Origin: Bacteroidales bacterium
Lineage (GTDB): Bacteria; Bacteroidota; Bacteroidia; Bacteroidales; P3
DNA length: 64,000 nt
Assembly (NCBI GenBank): GCA_017940465.1
Contig: JAGAYN010000016.1
Location: forward strand, 22,595 to 86,594
Direction: 5' to 3'
Positions 26,395-35,574 of the stretch are shown here, in pieces. The position numbers were made by a program, and so were the translations under genes. The notes beneath the pieces were generated by a model. The model was not told where the DNA came from, ran no database searches, and saw only the letters and a list, made by a program, of their open reading frames with translations. The number at the start of each line of letters is the position of its first letter. Positions within the stretch are counted from its first letter, which is position 1.

Positions 26395-27552
26395 ATGAAG
26401 AAACTCACCTTTACGGTAGCGACGGCCCTCATGGCCAGCGGCCTCTACGCGCAGAGCTGGCTTGGGCAGGATTCGCAGAAGAACTATATCTCCACCGGCA
26501 TGCCTATCATCATGATAGCCCCCGATGCGATTTCCAGCGGCATGGGCGACGTGGGCGTTGCCACCACTCCCGATGCCTACTCGGCACACTGGAACAACGC
26601 CAAGTTTGCTTTCATAGAGGATGCCGTGGGTGCCAGCACCACCTACACGCCGTGGTTGCGCAACCTGAATGTGAGCGACATGAACCTGCTGTATCTGGCA
26701 GGCTACTACCGCATCAACAGCCGCAGCACCGCCGCCATGGGCCTCACCTACTTCACCCTGGGCGACATAGACATGACCGACAACGACGGGCAGAAGCTGA
26801 CCACGCTGCACCCCAACGAGTTCGCCATCGACCTCACCTACGCCTTGAAGTTGAACGACAACCTGGCCCTGGGCGCCACGGGCCGTTTCCTGCGCAGCGA
26901 CCTCACCAACGGACAGTCTATCAACGACGGGGCAGGCTACACCCGCACCCATGGTGCCAACTCCATTGCCGCCGACATCGGTCTCTACTACCAGCAGACC
27001 ATCGACAAGCAGCAGGAGTTCGCCCTCGGCGCATTCATCTCCAACCTGGGTGCCAAGCTCTCCTATAGCGATGACGACAACGACAAGGAGTTCCTGCCGG
27101 CCAATCTGCGCCTGGGCGGACGCTATACCAACCGCATCGATGACTACAACAAGATATCCGTCATGCTGGACGCCAACAAGCTGCTGGTCCCCACGCCGCC
27201 GCTCCGCACAGACAGTGAGGGATGGGCGAAGTACTACAGCATGGGCGTGATACGCGGTGCCCTGCAATCGTTCGGCGACGCGCCGGGCGGCTTCACCGAG
27301 GAGTTGCAGGAGGTGCAGCTTTCGGTAGGTGCCGAGTACCAGTACGCCGAGACATTCATCGTGCGCGCGGGCTACTTCTACGAACATGCCAACAAGGGCG
27401 GCCGCCGCTATGCCACGGTAGGCGTGGGGCTGCGCTACAGCCAGTTCTCGGGCGACTTTTCCTACCTCATCCCCACCACCATCATTTCCAACAATCCATT
27501 GACCAACACCATCCGCATCTCCCTCGGATGGGACATGAAACCGACACGATAG
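26395..27552 (+). CDS. porV: T9SS outer-membrane protein PorV (LptO)
   Basis: 385 residues. PorV is a FadL-like 14-strand barrel that receives cargo from the translocon and carries it to PorU. The signal peptide is [20 protein letters not shown]; the mature start ([44 protein letters not shown]) is the strongly conserved PorV opening. It follows porU closely and is presumably co-transcribed. Confidence 0.93.
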   Translation: MKKLTFTVATALMASGLYAQSWLGQDSQKNYISTGMPIIMIAPDAISSGMGDVGVATTPDAYSAHWNNAKFAFIEDAVGASTTYTPWLRNLNVSDMNLLYLAGYYRINSRSTAAMGLTYFTLGDIDMTDNDGQKLTTLHPNEFAIDLTYALKLNDNLALGATGRFLRSDLTNGQSINDGAGYTRTHGANSIAADIGLYYQQTIDKQQEFALGAFISNLGAKLSYSDDDNDKEFLPANLRLGGRYTNRIDDYNKISVMLDANKLLVPTPPLRTDSEGWAKYYSMGVIRGALQSFGDAPGGFTEELQEVQLSVGAEYQYAETFIVRAGYFYEHANKGGRRYATVGVGLRYSQFSGDFSYLIPTTIISNNPLTNTIRISLGWDMKPTR

Positions 27553-27554
27553 CC

Positions 27555-28022
27555 ATGCGGATAGGGACGGGATACGACGTGCATCGCCTGCAGGAGGGGC
27601 TTCCCCTCTGGCTGGGGGGTGTACGCGTTCCGCATACGCACGGGCTGGTGGGGCACAGCGATGCCGACGTGCTGCTGCATGCCATCTGTGACGCGCTGTT
27701 GGGGGCCGCCGCCCTGGGCGACATCGGACAGCACTTCCCCGACACCGACCCGCGGTACAAAGGCATCGCCAGCACCAAGTTGCTGGCCCATGTGGGCGGG
27801 CTGCTGCGCTCGGAGGGCTACACCATCGGCAACATCGACTCCACGGTGGCGGCCCAACGGCCCAAGCTGCGCCCCTATATCGACACCATGCGACAGACCA
27901 TTGCCGACGCCCTCGGCATCGCGATAGGCCAAGTATCCGTCAAGGCCACCACCACCGAGCGCCTCGGCTTCGAGGGGCGCGAAGAGGGTATCAGCGCCCA
28001 AGCCATAGCACTACTCCTATGA
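27555..28022 (+). CDS. ispF: 2-C-methyl-D-erythritol 2,4-cyclodiphosphate synthase
   Basis: 155 residues, full length. Fifth step of the MEP isoprenoid pathway, releasing CMP. Zinc ligands are in GTGYDVHRL (Asp, His) and [10 protein letters not shown]; the signature [17 protein letters not shown] is near the end. The ATG lies two bases after the porV stop, and the stop overlaps the clpS start. Confidence 0.95.
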   Translation: MRIGTGYDVHRLQEGLPLWLGGVRVPHTHGLVGHSDADVLLHAICDALLGAAALGDIGQHFPDTDPRYKGIASTKLLAHVGGLLRSEGYTIGNIDSTVAAQRPKLRPYIDTMRQTIADALGIAIGQVSVKATTTERLGFEGREEGISAQAIALLL

Positions 28023-28303
28023 ACGAGAAACCCTATACCTCCCCCCTACCCGACGACGAGGCCGCCGTGCTAGAAGACAACGGCTGCAGCCTGGTGCTGT
28101 ACAACGACGACGTGCACACGTTCGACTATGTCATCAAGGCCCTGGTCGACATCTGCCGCCACACCGAAGAGCAGGCCGAGCAGTGCGCCATACTGGTGCA
28201 TTGCCACGGGAAATGCACCGTCAAGCAGGGTGCCTACAGCGACCTGCTGCCGATGCACAGTGCGCTGCTGGACAAACAACTGACATCCGAGATACACGAA
28301 TAG
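28019..28303 (+). CDS. clpS: ClpS adaptor protein
   Basis: 94 residues. Delivers N-degron substrates to the ClpAP protease. The core [18 protein letters not shown] and the later [11 protein letters not shown] match the family; the N-degron pocket residues (Asn-Asp-Asp and the His) are present. It overlaps ispF by four bases and precedes nfeD by three. Confidence 0.92.
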   Translation: MNEKPYTSPLPDDEAAVLEDNGCSLVLYNDDVHTFDYVIKALVDICRHTEEQAEQCAILVHCHGKCTVKQGAYSDLLPMHSALLDKQLTSEIHE

Positions 28304-28306
28304 ATT

Positions 28307-28792
28307 ATGAACACTACACTTCTCATCATCGTTCTCCTGCTGGGCGTCGTATTGCTGGCGCTCGAGATTGTGGCCCTGCCGGGCGGCATCGCCGGCGTGT
28401 TCGGCGTGGGGCTGATTGCCTTCGGCGTATGGGAAAGCTACGTCATGTTCGGCAACACCGTCGGCACCGTGGTGCTTCTGTGCGCCATTGCGCTGTGTGC
28501 CCTGATGCTGGCCTGGTTCATGAAGGGCAAGACGTGGAAGCGCTTCAGCCTGGAGGAGGAGTCGACTGGCAAGGTGAACCAGCTGGGACACAGCGTGGCC
28601 GTGGGGACGCGCGGCACCACCATCTCACGTCTGGCACCCACTGGCAAGGCCCTCATCGACGGGCAGCCAACGGAGGTTCACGCCGTGAACAAGTTCATCG
28701 ACCCCGACCGCCCCATCGAGGTGGTGGCCATCGAGGGCTACCGCATCGACGTGGTGGAAGTGAGCGACACCCGATTTGACAATCAAAAATAA
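28307..28792 (+). CDS. NfeD family membrane protein
   Basis: 161 residues: three hydrophobic helices (4-75) followed by an OB-fold domain (NQLGHSVAVGTRGTTISRLAPTGKALIDGQPTEVHA) typical of NfeD. These proteins accompany flotillins or stomatins, and floA follows 21 bases downstream, so the pair probably works in membrane organisation. The serine-protease domain of long NfeD proteins is absent. Confidence 0.88.
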   Translation: MNTTLLIIVLLLGVVLLALEIVALPGGIAGVFGVGLIAFGVWESYVMFGNTVGTVVLLCAIALCALMLAWFMKGKTWKRFSLEEESTGKVNQLGHSVAVGTRGTTISRLAPTGKALIDGQPTEVHAVNKFIDPDRPIEVVAIEGYRIDVVEVSDTRFDNQK

Positions 28793-28813
28793 ACCTACAA
28801 AAAAAACACCAAC

Positions 28814-29800
28814 ATGGAAACCATCATCATCATTGTCGTCTGCGCCATTGCGCTCATCCTGTTCCTCTACCTGGTGCCCATCGGCATCTGGTTCCAGGCC
28901 CTCGTGTCGGGCGTGTACACCTCGCTGGTGCAGCTCATCTTCATGCGCTTCCGCAAGGTGCCACCCTCGATCATCGTGGGCAACCTGATATCCGCCTCGA
29001 AAGCGGGTCTGAAAATCAAACAGAACGACCTGGAGGCCCACTATCTGGCGGGCGGACACGTGGACAGCGTGGTGAACGCACTCATCAGTGCCGACAAGGC
29101 CAACATGAACCTCGACTTCAACACCGCCACAGCCATCGACCTCGCCGGACGCGACGTCCTCAAGGCCGTCCAGACATCCGTCAATCCCAAGGTCATCGAC
29201 ACGCCCCCCGTCGCCGCCGTGGCCAAGGACGGCATCCAGCTCATAGCCAAGGCCCGCGTCACCGTGCGCACCAACATCAAACAACTCGTCGGCGGCGCCG
29301 GCGAGGAGACCATCCTGGCGCGCGTCGGCGAAGGCATCGTCACCTCCATCGGCTCCGCCGTGAGCCACAAGCAGGTGCTCGAAAACCCCGACAGCATCTC
29401 CAAACTGGTGCTCACCAAGGGCCTCGACAGCGGCACCGCCTTTGAAATCCTCTCCATCGACATCGCCGACATCGACGTGGGCAAGAACATCGGTGCCCAA
29501 CTGCAGATGGACCAGGCCAACGCCGACAAGAACATCGCCCAGGCCAAGGCCGAGGAGCGTCGCGCCATGGCCGTCGCACAGGAGCAGGAGATGAAAGCCC
29601 GCGCACAGGAAGCACGTGCCAAAGTCATCCAGGCCGAAGCCGAAGTGCCCCTCGCCATGGCCGAAGCCTTCCGCAACGGCAACCTCGGCATCATGGACTA
29701 CTACCGCATGCAGAACATCCAGGCCGACACCGAGATGCGCTCCTCCATCGCCACCCCGTCCGCCGGCAACAAACCCACGGGCAAACCCGGGGAGAAATAA
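28814..29800 (+). CDS. floA: Flotillin-like protein FloA
   Basis: 328 residues. N-terminal membrane hairpin ([23 protein letters not shown]), then the FloA/YqfA body ([22 protein letters not shown] ... [18 protein letters not shown]) and an Ala/Glu-rich coiled region. Organises membrane microdomains in other bacteria. Last gene of the porU-floA run; followed by dispersed-element copy C and a bidirectional terminator. Confidence 0.92.
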   Translation: METIIIIVVCAIALILFLYLVPIGIWFQALVSGVYTSLVQLIFMRFRKVPPSIIVGNLISASKAGLKIKQNDLEAHYLAGGHVDSVVNALISADKANMNLDFNTATAIDLAGRDVLKAVQTSVNPKVIDTPPVAAVAKDGIQLIAKARVTVRTNIKQLVGGAGEETILARVGEGIVTSIGSAVSHKQVLENPDSISKLVLTKGLDSGTAFEILSIDIADIDVGKNIGAQLQMDQANADKNIAQAKAEERRAMAVAQEQEMKARAQEARAKVIQAEAEVPLAMAEAFRNGNLGIMDYYRMQNIQADTEMRSSIATPSAGNKPTGKPGEK

Positions 29801-29853
29801 GTCGGAAAAGGGCGAAATAAACAACCCCTTTCGGACTAATGGTTCATAAAGGG

Positions 29854-29910
29854 TCATATCGGTTCTCAGTCGAAGTAAATACCTAGGGGATACCTACCGG
29901 ATACCTACAG
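29854..29910 (-). repeat. Dispersed 11-bp array element, copy C
   Basis: On the minus strand: GGTATCCGGTA, GGTATCCCCTA, GGTATTTACTT, then TTCGACTGAGAACCGATATGA. It lies between convergent floA and pepD, upstream of their shared terminator. Confidence 0.88.
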
Positions 29911-29942
29911 GGTCCCTGCCGGCTGGGAAGAGAAAAAAGAGA

Positions 29943-29977
29943 GCGTCGGGTCGGAACTTCCAGTTCCGACCCGACGC
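29943..29977. terminator. Bidirectional rho-independent terminator between floA and pepD
   Basis: A perfect 16-bp stem (GCGTCGGGTCGGAACT / AGTTCCGACCCGACGC) with a 3-nt loop. It is followed by CTTTTAG on the plus strand and by TCTCTTTTTTCTC on the minus strand, so it can end both transcripts. Confidence 0.93.
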
Positions 29978-30001
29978 CTTTTAGCTGATTATCAAGTCCT
30001 T

Positions 30002-31456
30002 CTATTTTTTTACAGGAATAGCCTCGAGGGTGGCGAGGAGATAATCGTAGAATTTCTTGGTGCTGGGGATAAAAGTGCGCTCATCGGGGCTGTGGGGGCT
30101 CTCGATGGTGGGGCCGAAGGAGATCATCTCCATGTCGGGATAGGTGCCGCCCAGCAGGCCGCATTCCAGACCCGCATGGATGGCCATCACGGCGGGTTCC
30201 TTCTTGTAGAGCTTCTTGTAGGTCTGCTTCATGGTCTTAAGCAACTCGCTCTTCATGTTGGGTTTCCAGCCGGGGTAGGCGCCGGAAAGCTTGCACTTGC
30301 CGCCCGAAAGCTCGGCCAGGCACACGAGGCGCTCGGCAAGGGCCTCCTTGGCGGTGTCGACGCTGGAGCGGAGCAGGGCATGCATGACGAACTGCTTGCC
30401 GTCGGTCTTCACAATAGCCAGGTTCAGCGAAGTCTCCACCAAGCCCTCCATGTCGCGGCTCATGCGGATGACGCCGTTGGGGGCCACCATCATGAGGTTG
30501 ATGATCTTCTGGGTGTCCTTGGCGGTCATGACGTTGGTGGCCATGCGGACTTTCTCGTAACTGATGCAGAAGTCGGGCTCGACGCCGGCGAGTTCCTTCT
30601 TCACCCAGCCAGCCACCTTGTCGAACTCCTGCAGGATGCACTCGGTGTGCTCCTTCGGGAAGGCGATGACGGCCTCGGCGTCGCGTGGGATGGCGTTACG
30701 CATGTTGCCGCCGTTCACGCTGATGATGCGGATGCCGCACTCGGCCACCCAGCGGAGGTGGCGGAAGAGGAGTTTGTTCACATTGGCGCGGCCGGTGTTG
30801 ATTTCCATACCGGAGTGGCCGCCTTTGAGACCGCCGAGGGTGAGGCGGTAGGCCACCATGCCCTTGGGAGCCTTCTCGGTCTTGTAGGGGATGGTCATGG
30901 AAGCGTCGATGCCGCCGGCACAGCCCACGTAGAGTTCGCCCTCGGTCTCGGAGTCGAGGTTGATGAGGTAGTCGCCTTTCAGTTCGCCCTTCTTGAGGCC
31001 GAAGGCACCGGTCATGCCGGTTTCCTCGTCGGTGGTGATGAGGGCTTCCAGGGGGCCGTGCTTGGCGGTCTTGGAGGCGAAGACAGCCATGATGGCGGCT
31101 ACGCCGAGGCCGTTGTCGGCGCCGAGGGTGGTGTCTTCGGCATAGACCCAGTCGCCCACGATTTTAGTCTTGATGGGGTCCTTCAGGAAGTCGTGCTTCT
31201 TGCCGGCACGTGCCTGGGGCACCATGTCCATGTGCGCCTGCAACACTACGGGGTGCAGTTTCTCCATGCCTTTGGTCGCGGGCTTGGCAAGGATGATGTT
31301 GCCCACCTTGTCCACGCGGCACTCAATTTTGTTTTTTTTGGCCCAGCCGACAATGTATTCGCGCACTTTCTCTTCGTGCTTCGAGGGGCGGGGACACTGC
31401 GTCAGAGCATGGAAGTTGCTCCACAACTCTTTGGGTTCGAGGTCTTTGATTGTCAT
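30002..31456 (-). CDS. pepD: Cytosolic aminoacyl-histidine dipeptidase PepD (M20)
   Basis: 484 residues, the family length. A two-zinc metallopeptidase that splits Xaa-His and other dipeptides. Zinc-site motifs: VVLQAHMDMVPQ, TTLGADNGLGVAA, TTDEETGMTGA, INLDSETEGELYVGCAGG and AGLECGLL. No signal peptide, so cytosolic. Own promoter (31503-31511) and terminator (29943-29977). Confidence 0.94.
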   Translation of the reverse strand: MTIKDLEPKELWSNFHALTQCPRPSKHEEKVREYIVGWAKKNKIECRVDKVGNIILAKPATKGMEKLHPVVLQAHMDMVPQARAGKKHDFLKDPIKTKIVGDWVYAEDTTLGADNGLGVAAIMAVFASKTAKHGPLEALITTDEETGMTGAFGLKKGELKGDYLINLDSETEGELYVGCAGGIDASMTIPYKTEKAPKGMVAYRLTLGGLKGGHSGMEINTGRANVNKLLFRHLRWVAECGIRIISVNGGNMRNAIPRDAEAVIAFPKEHTECILQEFDKVAGWVKKELAGVEPDFCISYEKVRMATNVMTAKDTQKIINLMMVAPNGVIRMSRDMEGLVETSLNLAIVKTDGKQFVMHALLRSSVDTAKEALAERLVCLAELSGGKCKLSGAYPGWKPNMKSELLKTMKQTYKKLYKKEPAVMAIHAGLECGLLGGTYPDMEMISFGPTIESPHSPDERTFIPSTKKFYDYLLATLEAIPVKK

Positions 31457-31502
31457 AATTGTTGATATTTAATTAGGTTTGTATTGTCGTCCGTTCAACG
31501 GT

Positions 31503-31511
31503 GCAAATTTA
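31503..31511 (-). promoter_or_regulatory. -7 promoter box (TAAATTTGC) for pepD
   Basis: Minus-strand TAnnTTTGC match, 47 bases upstream of the pepD ATG. Confidence 0.72.
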
Positions 31512-31552
31512 CACATTTTTTTTGAAAGGCAGCAAGATATGTCGAAAAAACA

Positions 31553-32119
31553 TCACTTTTTCTCCTCGTGTCGGTCCAGATAGTCCAGTATCTCATACAC
31601 GAGACTCTCCAGCTCGGCCCTCTCCTTGGCCGCCTTCCGGGACAGCGGAGTGTCCGCCTGCTGCCCCGGATCCATGCGGCTGACCGGCATAAGCGTCTGC
31701 TGGTACCCCTGCAGGATGCCCTGCCGTCGCCGGGCCGTGTGGTCGCCATCATCGGGAATTGCCAAGGGCGTCCCGAAATCCTCCTCTATCCGATCGGCCA
31801 CCAGCCGCGCGTCGTTCCCTTGAAGAATCAGCAGCTTCTGCCCCTGTTGCCAGTGCGGCGCCGTGGAATCCTCGCTGCGCGGACGCTCCACCACCCGCCA
31901 ATGCAGCTTGGAAACCGGCTGGAAACACACATACAACGGCCACGATACCCCTCGCAGCTGCATATCTCCTCTCCTCGCCAGCGCAATGGAATAAAGGCGA
32001 TTCAGGTCGTCCACAAAGGCATACCCCGGTGCCAGCGTGTGGAAAAACAGGCAGGCATGGTCCGGATAGCCATAGTCCTCCTCCTCGATGTCCAGCGTAA
32101 AAACCTGTTGTTTACTCAT
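31553..32119 (-). CDS. Hypothetical protein in a radical SAM operon
   Basis: 188 residues, no signal peptide or membrane helix. The N-terminus VFTLDIEEEDYGYPDHACLFFHTLAPGYAFVDDLNRLYSIAL resembles in style small Bacteroidota proteins that fold around a bound partner, but I recognise no family. The C-terminal third is charged and probably helical (LSRKAAKERAELESLVYEILDYLDRHEEKK). The start overlaps the radical SAM stop by four bases (ATGA), so it is co-translated with that enzyme. Confidence 0.7.
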   Translation of the reverse strand: MSKQQVFTLDIEEEDYGYPDHACLFFHTLAPGYAFVDDLNRLYSIALARRGDMQLRGVSWPLYVCFQPVSKLHWRVVERPRSEDSTAPHWQQGQKLLILQGNDARLVADRIEEDFGTPLAIPDDGDHTARRRQGILQGYQQTLMPVSRMDPGQQADTPLSRKAAKERAELESLVYEILDYLDRHEEKK

Positions 32120-33030
32120 ATAATCGGTTCAAATGGATTGTCCTTGACAGAAAAATCGGGCCGATAGCAGCCTTCCGACTCCAGGTCTTGCCTCCACCCC
32201 TGCACAAGCCCCCGCTCGGTACACCGCCGGCATACCTGCTCGTACTCCTCCCGCTTTAGGCGTCGGTTCAAGGGCATCGGCAAATCCTTCGTCGGCGGAT
32301 AGTATTGCGACATGAGCGACACCGGCACCTGATGCGGCAGATTGTCCGCCAACCAGTCAATCACCTGCAGCGAATTCTCCACCAGTCCCGGAAGTACAAG
32401 GTGGCGCACCGCCATGCCACGGAAAGCCACCCCCTCGGCATCCACCTTGAGGGATGCCCCCACCTGCCGCTGCATCTCCTTGAGGGCCGCTGTAGCCACG
32501 AGGGGATAGTCTGGGGCATGGCTGTAGGTACCGGCCGCATCCGCGTCGAGATACTTAAGGTCAGGCAAGTAAATATCCACCAGTCCCTCAAGTGATTGCA
32601 AGGCATCTACCCTCTCATACCCACTGCTGTTGTACAGCACCGTCGGGCGGACCCCCCGGCTTTGCACAGCAGACAGGAGGGATGGCAGAAGGGGAGCGTA
32701 GTGGGATGCGGTGACAAGTCCCAGTATACCGTTGCTGTTCGGCAGGAGTTCCGCTATGCGGTCGGCAATAGCCTCCAGCCCTCTATAATGAATATAGTTG
32801 CCATCTACTTGGCGACCCGATATGGCACGGTTCTGGCAATAGATGCAATGCAGGTTGCAATGCGGAAAGAATACATTGACCAACCCACTGAACGGCGGCT
32901 CTTCCCCGCGGTGGATACATATAGCAGCCGCCTCGAGTTCCTGCGGAGCCCCGCAATATCCTGTCGTGGTTCTTCGGGAAACACCGCAGTCCCGCGGACA
33001 GATATGGCAGGGGTCTAGTCCCAGCTGCAT
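32116..33030 (-). CDS. PflX-like radical SAM protein
   Basis: 304 residues from the ATG at 33030. The [4Fe-4S]-SAM motif CNLHCIYC (CX3CX2C) sits in FFPHCNLHCIYCQN. An N-terminal Cys group (CHICPRDCGV and GYCGAP) is typical of the PflX/COG1313 branch, relatives of pyruvate-formate-lyase activase with unknown substrates. Further family blocks: DIYLPDLKY and RHLVLPG. The longer frame reaches back into the preceding lipoprotein gene; the ATG at 33030 overlaps it by only 16 bases and matches the family start. Confidence 0.85.
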   Translation of the reverse strand: MQLGLDPCHICPRDCGVSRRTTTGYCGAPQELEAAAICIHRGEEPPFSGLVNVFFPHCNLHCIYCQNRAISGRQVDGNYIHYRGLEAIADRIAELLPNSNGILGLVTASHYAPLLPSLLSAVQSRGVRPTVLYNSSGYERVDALQSLEGLVDIYLPDLKYLDADAAGTYSHAPDYPLVATAALKEMQRQVGASLKVDAEGVAFRGMAVRHLVLPGLVENSLQVIDWLADNLPHQVPVSLMSQYYPPTKDLPMPLNRRLKREEYEQVCRRCTERGLVQGWRQDLESEGCYRPDFSVKDNPFEPII

Positions 33031-33215
33031 ACCGCATAATATTGCATCCCTCCCTGATACTTCATGTCTGTGCAAGAGACATTGGCAGCATCCACCTCGT
33101 CAGCCGTGTAGGTACGCTCTACACCGTTATAGGCAGTGCAGGTGCACGTCTTGTGGCAACTGCCGAGGGCAAGTAGCAACAGGAGCATAATGCCAAGGGA
33201 TAGTGTACGTTTCAT
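33015..33215 (-). CDS. Small Cys-rich lipoprotein
   Basis: 66 residues. Signal peptide with lipobox LALGSC, then HKTCTCTAYNGVERTYTADEVDAANVSCTDM and a final YYAVCSWD: five cysteines after the lipidated one. Small lipoproteins of this form are common and uncharacterised in Bacteroidota. The start overlaps the flippase stop (ATGA), and its own end overlaps the radical SAM gene. Confidence 0.75.
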   Translation of the reverse strand: MKRTLSLGIMLLLLLALGSCHKTCTCTAYNGVERTYTADEVDAANVSCTDMKYQGGMQYYAVCSWD

Positions 33216-34693
33216 CTATGGGATATTTTATGTATTGCTCTGGAGAACAAGGCTTTTTCCTTCCATACAACCACGGCAACATAGGCCAATACCAGCGCGG
33301 TTCGGAAGAGCAGCCTTGGTATCATTCCCTCGATATGAACCAGTTCCCCCACAGCATACAGCACCAGTGCAAGGGCAAAATAGGCGGATAGCGAGGCAAC
33401 GGGATAGGGTACCTTATAGTGCCGCTGGCCAATACTGTAGCTGAGCAGCACACACACGCCGTAGCCCGCGAGGCCACCCCAGGCACACGCCATGTAACCC
33501 ATTCGGGGCACGAAGAGGACATTCACCGCCACCATGACGGCACACCCTGTGGCACTCATCACAGCCCCCCACCACGTCTGCGCCGTCAGCTTGTACCAGA
33601 ACGAGAGGTTGAAGTAGATGCCCATGAGTATCTCCGCCATCATGACAATGGGAACAGCGCGGAGCCCCTCCCAATAATCACTTTTTATCAGGTATTTGAA
33701 CAGGTCCATATAGCACACCACCACCAGAAATGCCAGCAGTGTGAACTGGACGAAGTACTTCATCACCAAGGCCTGCGTCTCCTTGCTCTTGGCATCGCGC
33801 CCGCCGGCGAAGACAAACGGCTCGTAGGCATAGCGGAACGCCTGGGTGATCATGGCCATAATCATTGCGATCTTGACACAGGCCCCGTAGATACCCAGCT
33901 GCACACGCCCCTCTTCCCCGGGCACAAGGTAGGGGAACAGTATCTTGTCCGCCACCTGGTTCAGTATGCCCACCACGCCGAACAGCAACAGGGGCCAGGC
34001 GTAGCGGAGCATCGGTTTGAGCAGGCGCCCGTCGAAAGCGGAGGGGCACCAGTCGCGCAACTCGCGGTAGAATCCGAGCGTTACGAGGGCAGTGCACAGG
34101 AGGTTGATATAGAATATGTAGCCTACGTTATCGGCCTCGCTGTACCATTGCATCCAACCCTGGCCGGCCATGCGCGGCGCCACCAGGAATATGAAGAGGT
34201 TCAACCCTATGTTCAAGACGATGAATCCCAGCTTGAGGGAGGCGAATTTCCAGGCCTTTCCCTCCTGCCGCAGGCGGGCGAACAGGATGGATTGCACGGC
34301 ATCCAACGCCACCACCACGGCCATCGCGCCGATATATTCGGGGTGCGCCTCATAGCCCATGGCCGAAGCTATGGGGTGCAGCAAGGCAAGCACGAGGATA
34401 ACGAACAGGCCGCTCACCGCACCCACCGCCGACAGCGCGGTGGAAAAGACCGACTTCGGGTCGGCCCCTTCGCGGTTGGCGAAGTAGAAGTAGGTGGTCT
34501 CCATGCCGAAGGTGAGGATGACCAGCAGGAGCGCCGTGTAGGCATAGATGTTGGTCACCACGCCATATCCGCCCGACGCAGCGGAGATGTGGTAGGTGTA
34601 GACCGGCACCAGCAGGTAGTTCAGGAACCGGCCCACGATGCTGCTCAAGCCGTAGACGACCGAGTCGGAGAGGAGTTTCTTCAGCGATGGCAT
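33212..34693 (-). CDS. Lipopolysaccharide/oligosaccharide flippase-like membrane protein
   Basis: 493 residues with about 14 hydrophobic helices; starts MPSLKKLLSDSVVYGLSSIVGRFLNYLLVPVYTYHIS, the form of Wzx/MurJ-superfamily (MVF) flippases in Bacteroidota. It probably moves lipid-linked sugars across the inner membrane. No glycosyltransferases are nearby, so the substrate cannot be guessed. The longer upstream frame is out of family; the ATG at 34693 lies 20 bases after the panB stop. Confidence 0.85.
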   Translation of the reverse strand: MPSLKKLLSDSVVYGLSSIVGRFLNYLLVPVYTYHISAASGGYGVVTNIYAYTALLLVILTFGMETTYFYFANREGADPKSVFSTALSAVGAVSGLFVILVLALLHPIASAMGYEAHPEYIGAMAVVVALDAVQSILFARLRQEGKAWKFASLKLGFIVLNIGLNLFIFLVAPRMAGQGWMQWYSEADNVGYIFYINLLCTALVTLGFYRELRDWCPSAFDGRLLKPMLRYAWPLLLFGVVGILNQVADKILFPYLVPGEEGRVQLGIYGACVKIAMIMAMITQAFRYAYEPFVFAGGRDAKSKETQALVMKYFVQFTLLAFLVVVCYMDLFKYLIKSDYWEGLRAVPIVMMAEILMGIYFNLSFWYKLTAQTWWGAVMSATGCAVMVAVNVLFVPRMGYMACAWGGLAGYGVCVLLSYSIGQRHYKVPYPVASLSAYFALALVLYAVGELVHIEGMIPRLLFRTALVLAYVAVVVWKEKALFSRAIHKISHR

Positions 34694-34713
34694 GGCGCGT
34701 CGTCGTGTCGGGA

Positions 34714-35532
34714 CTAGTACTGCTCCTTGTCGTTGGGGAAGTCGCCACTCTTCACGTCGCTGATATAGTGGCGTATGGCATTGGAGATGTCCTCGCCGAA
34801 GGTGCCGTAGGTGCGCAGGTAGCGGGGCTTGAACTGCTGTGTGATGCCGAGCATGTCCTGAAGCACCAGCACCTGTCCGTCCACATGGGGGCCGGCGCCG
34901 ATGCCAATGGTGGGTATCTTGATGGTCTGCGTGACCTCCTGCCCCAGCACAGCGGGTATCTTCTCCAGCACCAGTGCGAAGCATCCGGCCTCCTGCAGTA
35001 TGAAGGCGTCGCGCTTCAGGCGGTCGGCCTCCTCCTTGTCGGTGGCGCGCACGGCGTAGGTGCCGAACTTATTGATGCTCTGCGGCGTGAGACCCAGGTG
35101 GCCCATGATGGGGATGCCGGCCGAAAGTATGCGCTGCACGCTCTCCAGTATCTCCTCGCCACCCTCCATCTTGATAGCGTCGGCGCCGGTCTCCTTCATG
35201 ATGCGTATGGCGGAAGCGAGGGCCTGCTTGGAGTTGCCTTGATAGGTTCCGAAGGGCATATCGACGACCACCAGGGCGCGATTGACGGCACGCACCACGG
35301 AGGTGGCATAGATGATGATCTCGTCCAGCGAGATAGGCAGGGTGGTCTTGTGGCCCTGCATGACGTTGGCGGCCGAGTCGCCCACCAGTATGACATCGAT
35401 TTTCGAGGCTTCGACCAACGAGGCCATCGAGTAGTCGTAGGCCGTAATCATGGCGATCTTCTCGCCATGTACCTTCATGTTCTGCAGTACCTTGGTGGTG
35501 ACTTTGGTCACATCGGTCTGTAAGTAACCCAT
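34714..35532 (-). CDS. panB: 3-methyl-2-oxobutanoate hydroxymethyltransferase
   Basis: 272 residues. First committed step of pantothenate synthesis, adding a hydroxymethyl group from methylene-tetrahydrofolate. Motifs: [26 protein letters not shown] (Mg2+ Asp), [34 protein letters not shown] and [18 protein letters not shown]. It sits between an exported protein and a flippase in a loosely packed minus-strand run. Confidence 0.95.
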   Translation of the reverse strand: MGYLQTDVTKVTTKVLQNMKVHGEKIAMITAYDYSMASLVEASKIDVILVGDSAANVMQGHKTTLPISLDEIIIYATSVVRAVNRALVVVDMPFGTYQGNSKQALASAIRIMKETGADAIKMEGGEEILESVQRILSAGIPIMGHLGLTPQSINKFGTYAVRATDKEEADRLKRDAFILQEAGCFALVLEKIPAVLGQEVTQTIKIPTIGIGAGPHVDGQVLVLQDMLGITQQFKPRYLRTYGTFGEDISNAIRHYISDVKSGDFPNDKEQY

Positions 35533-35574
35533 TGTGTGATTGCGAATTAAGGTTTATGAATGGTGAATTCCAGT

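Noticed and set aside
32596-33018. Plus-strand frame of 140 codons opposite the radical SAM gene
   Set aside because: Antisense to a clear CX3CX2C enzyme; no family match visible.
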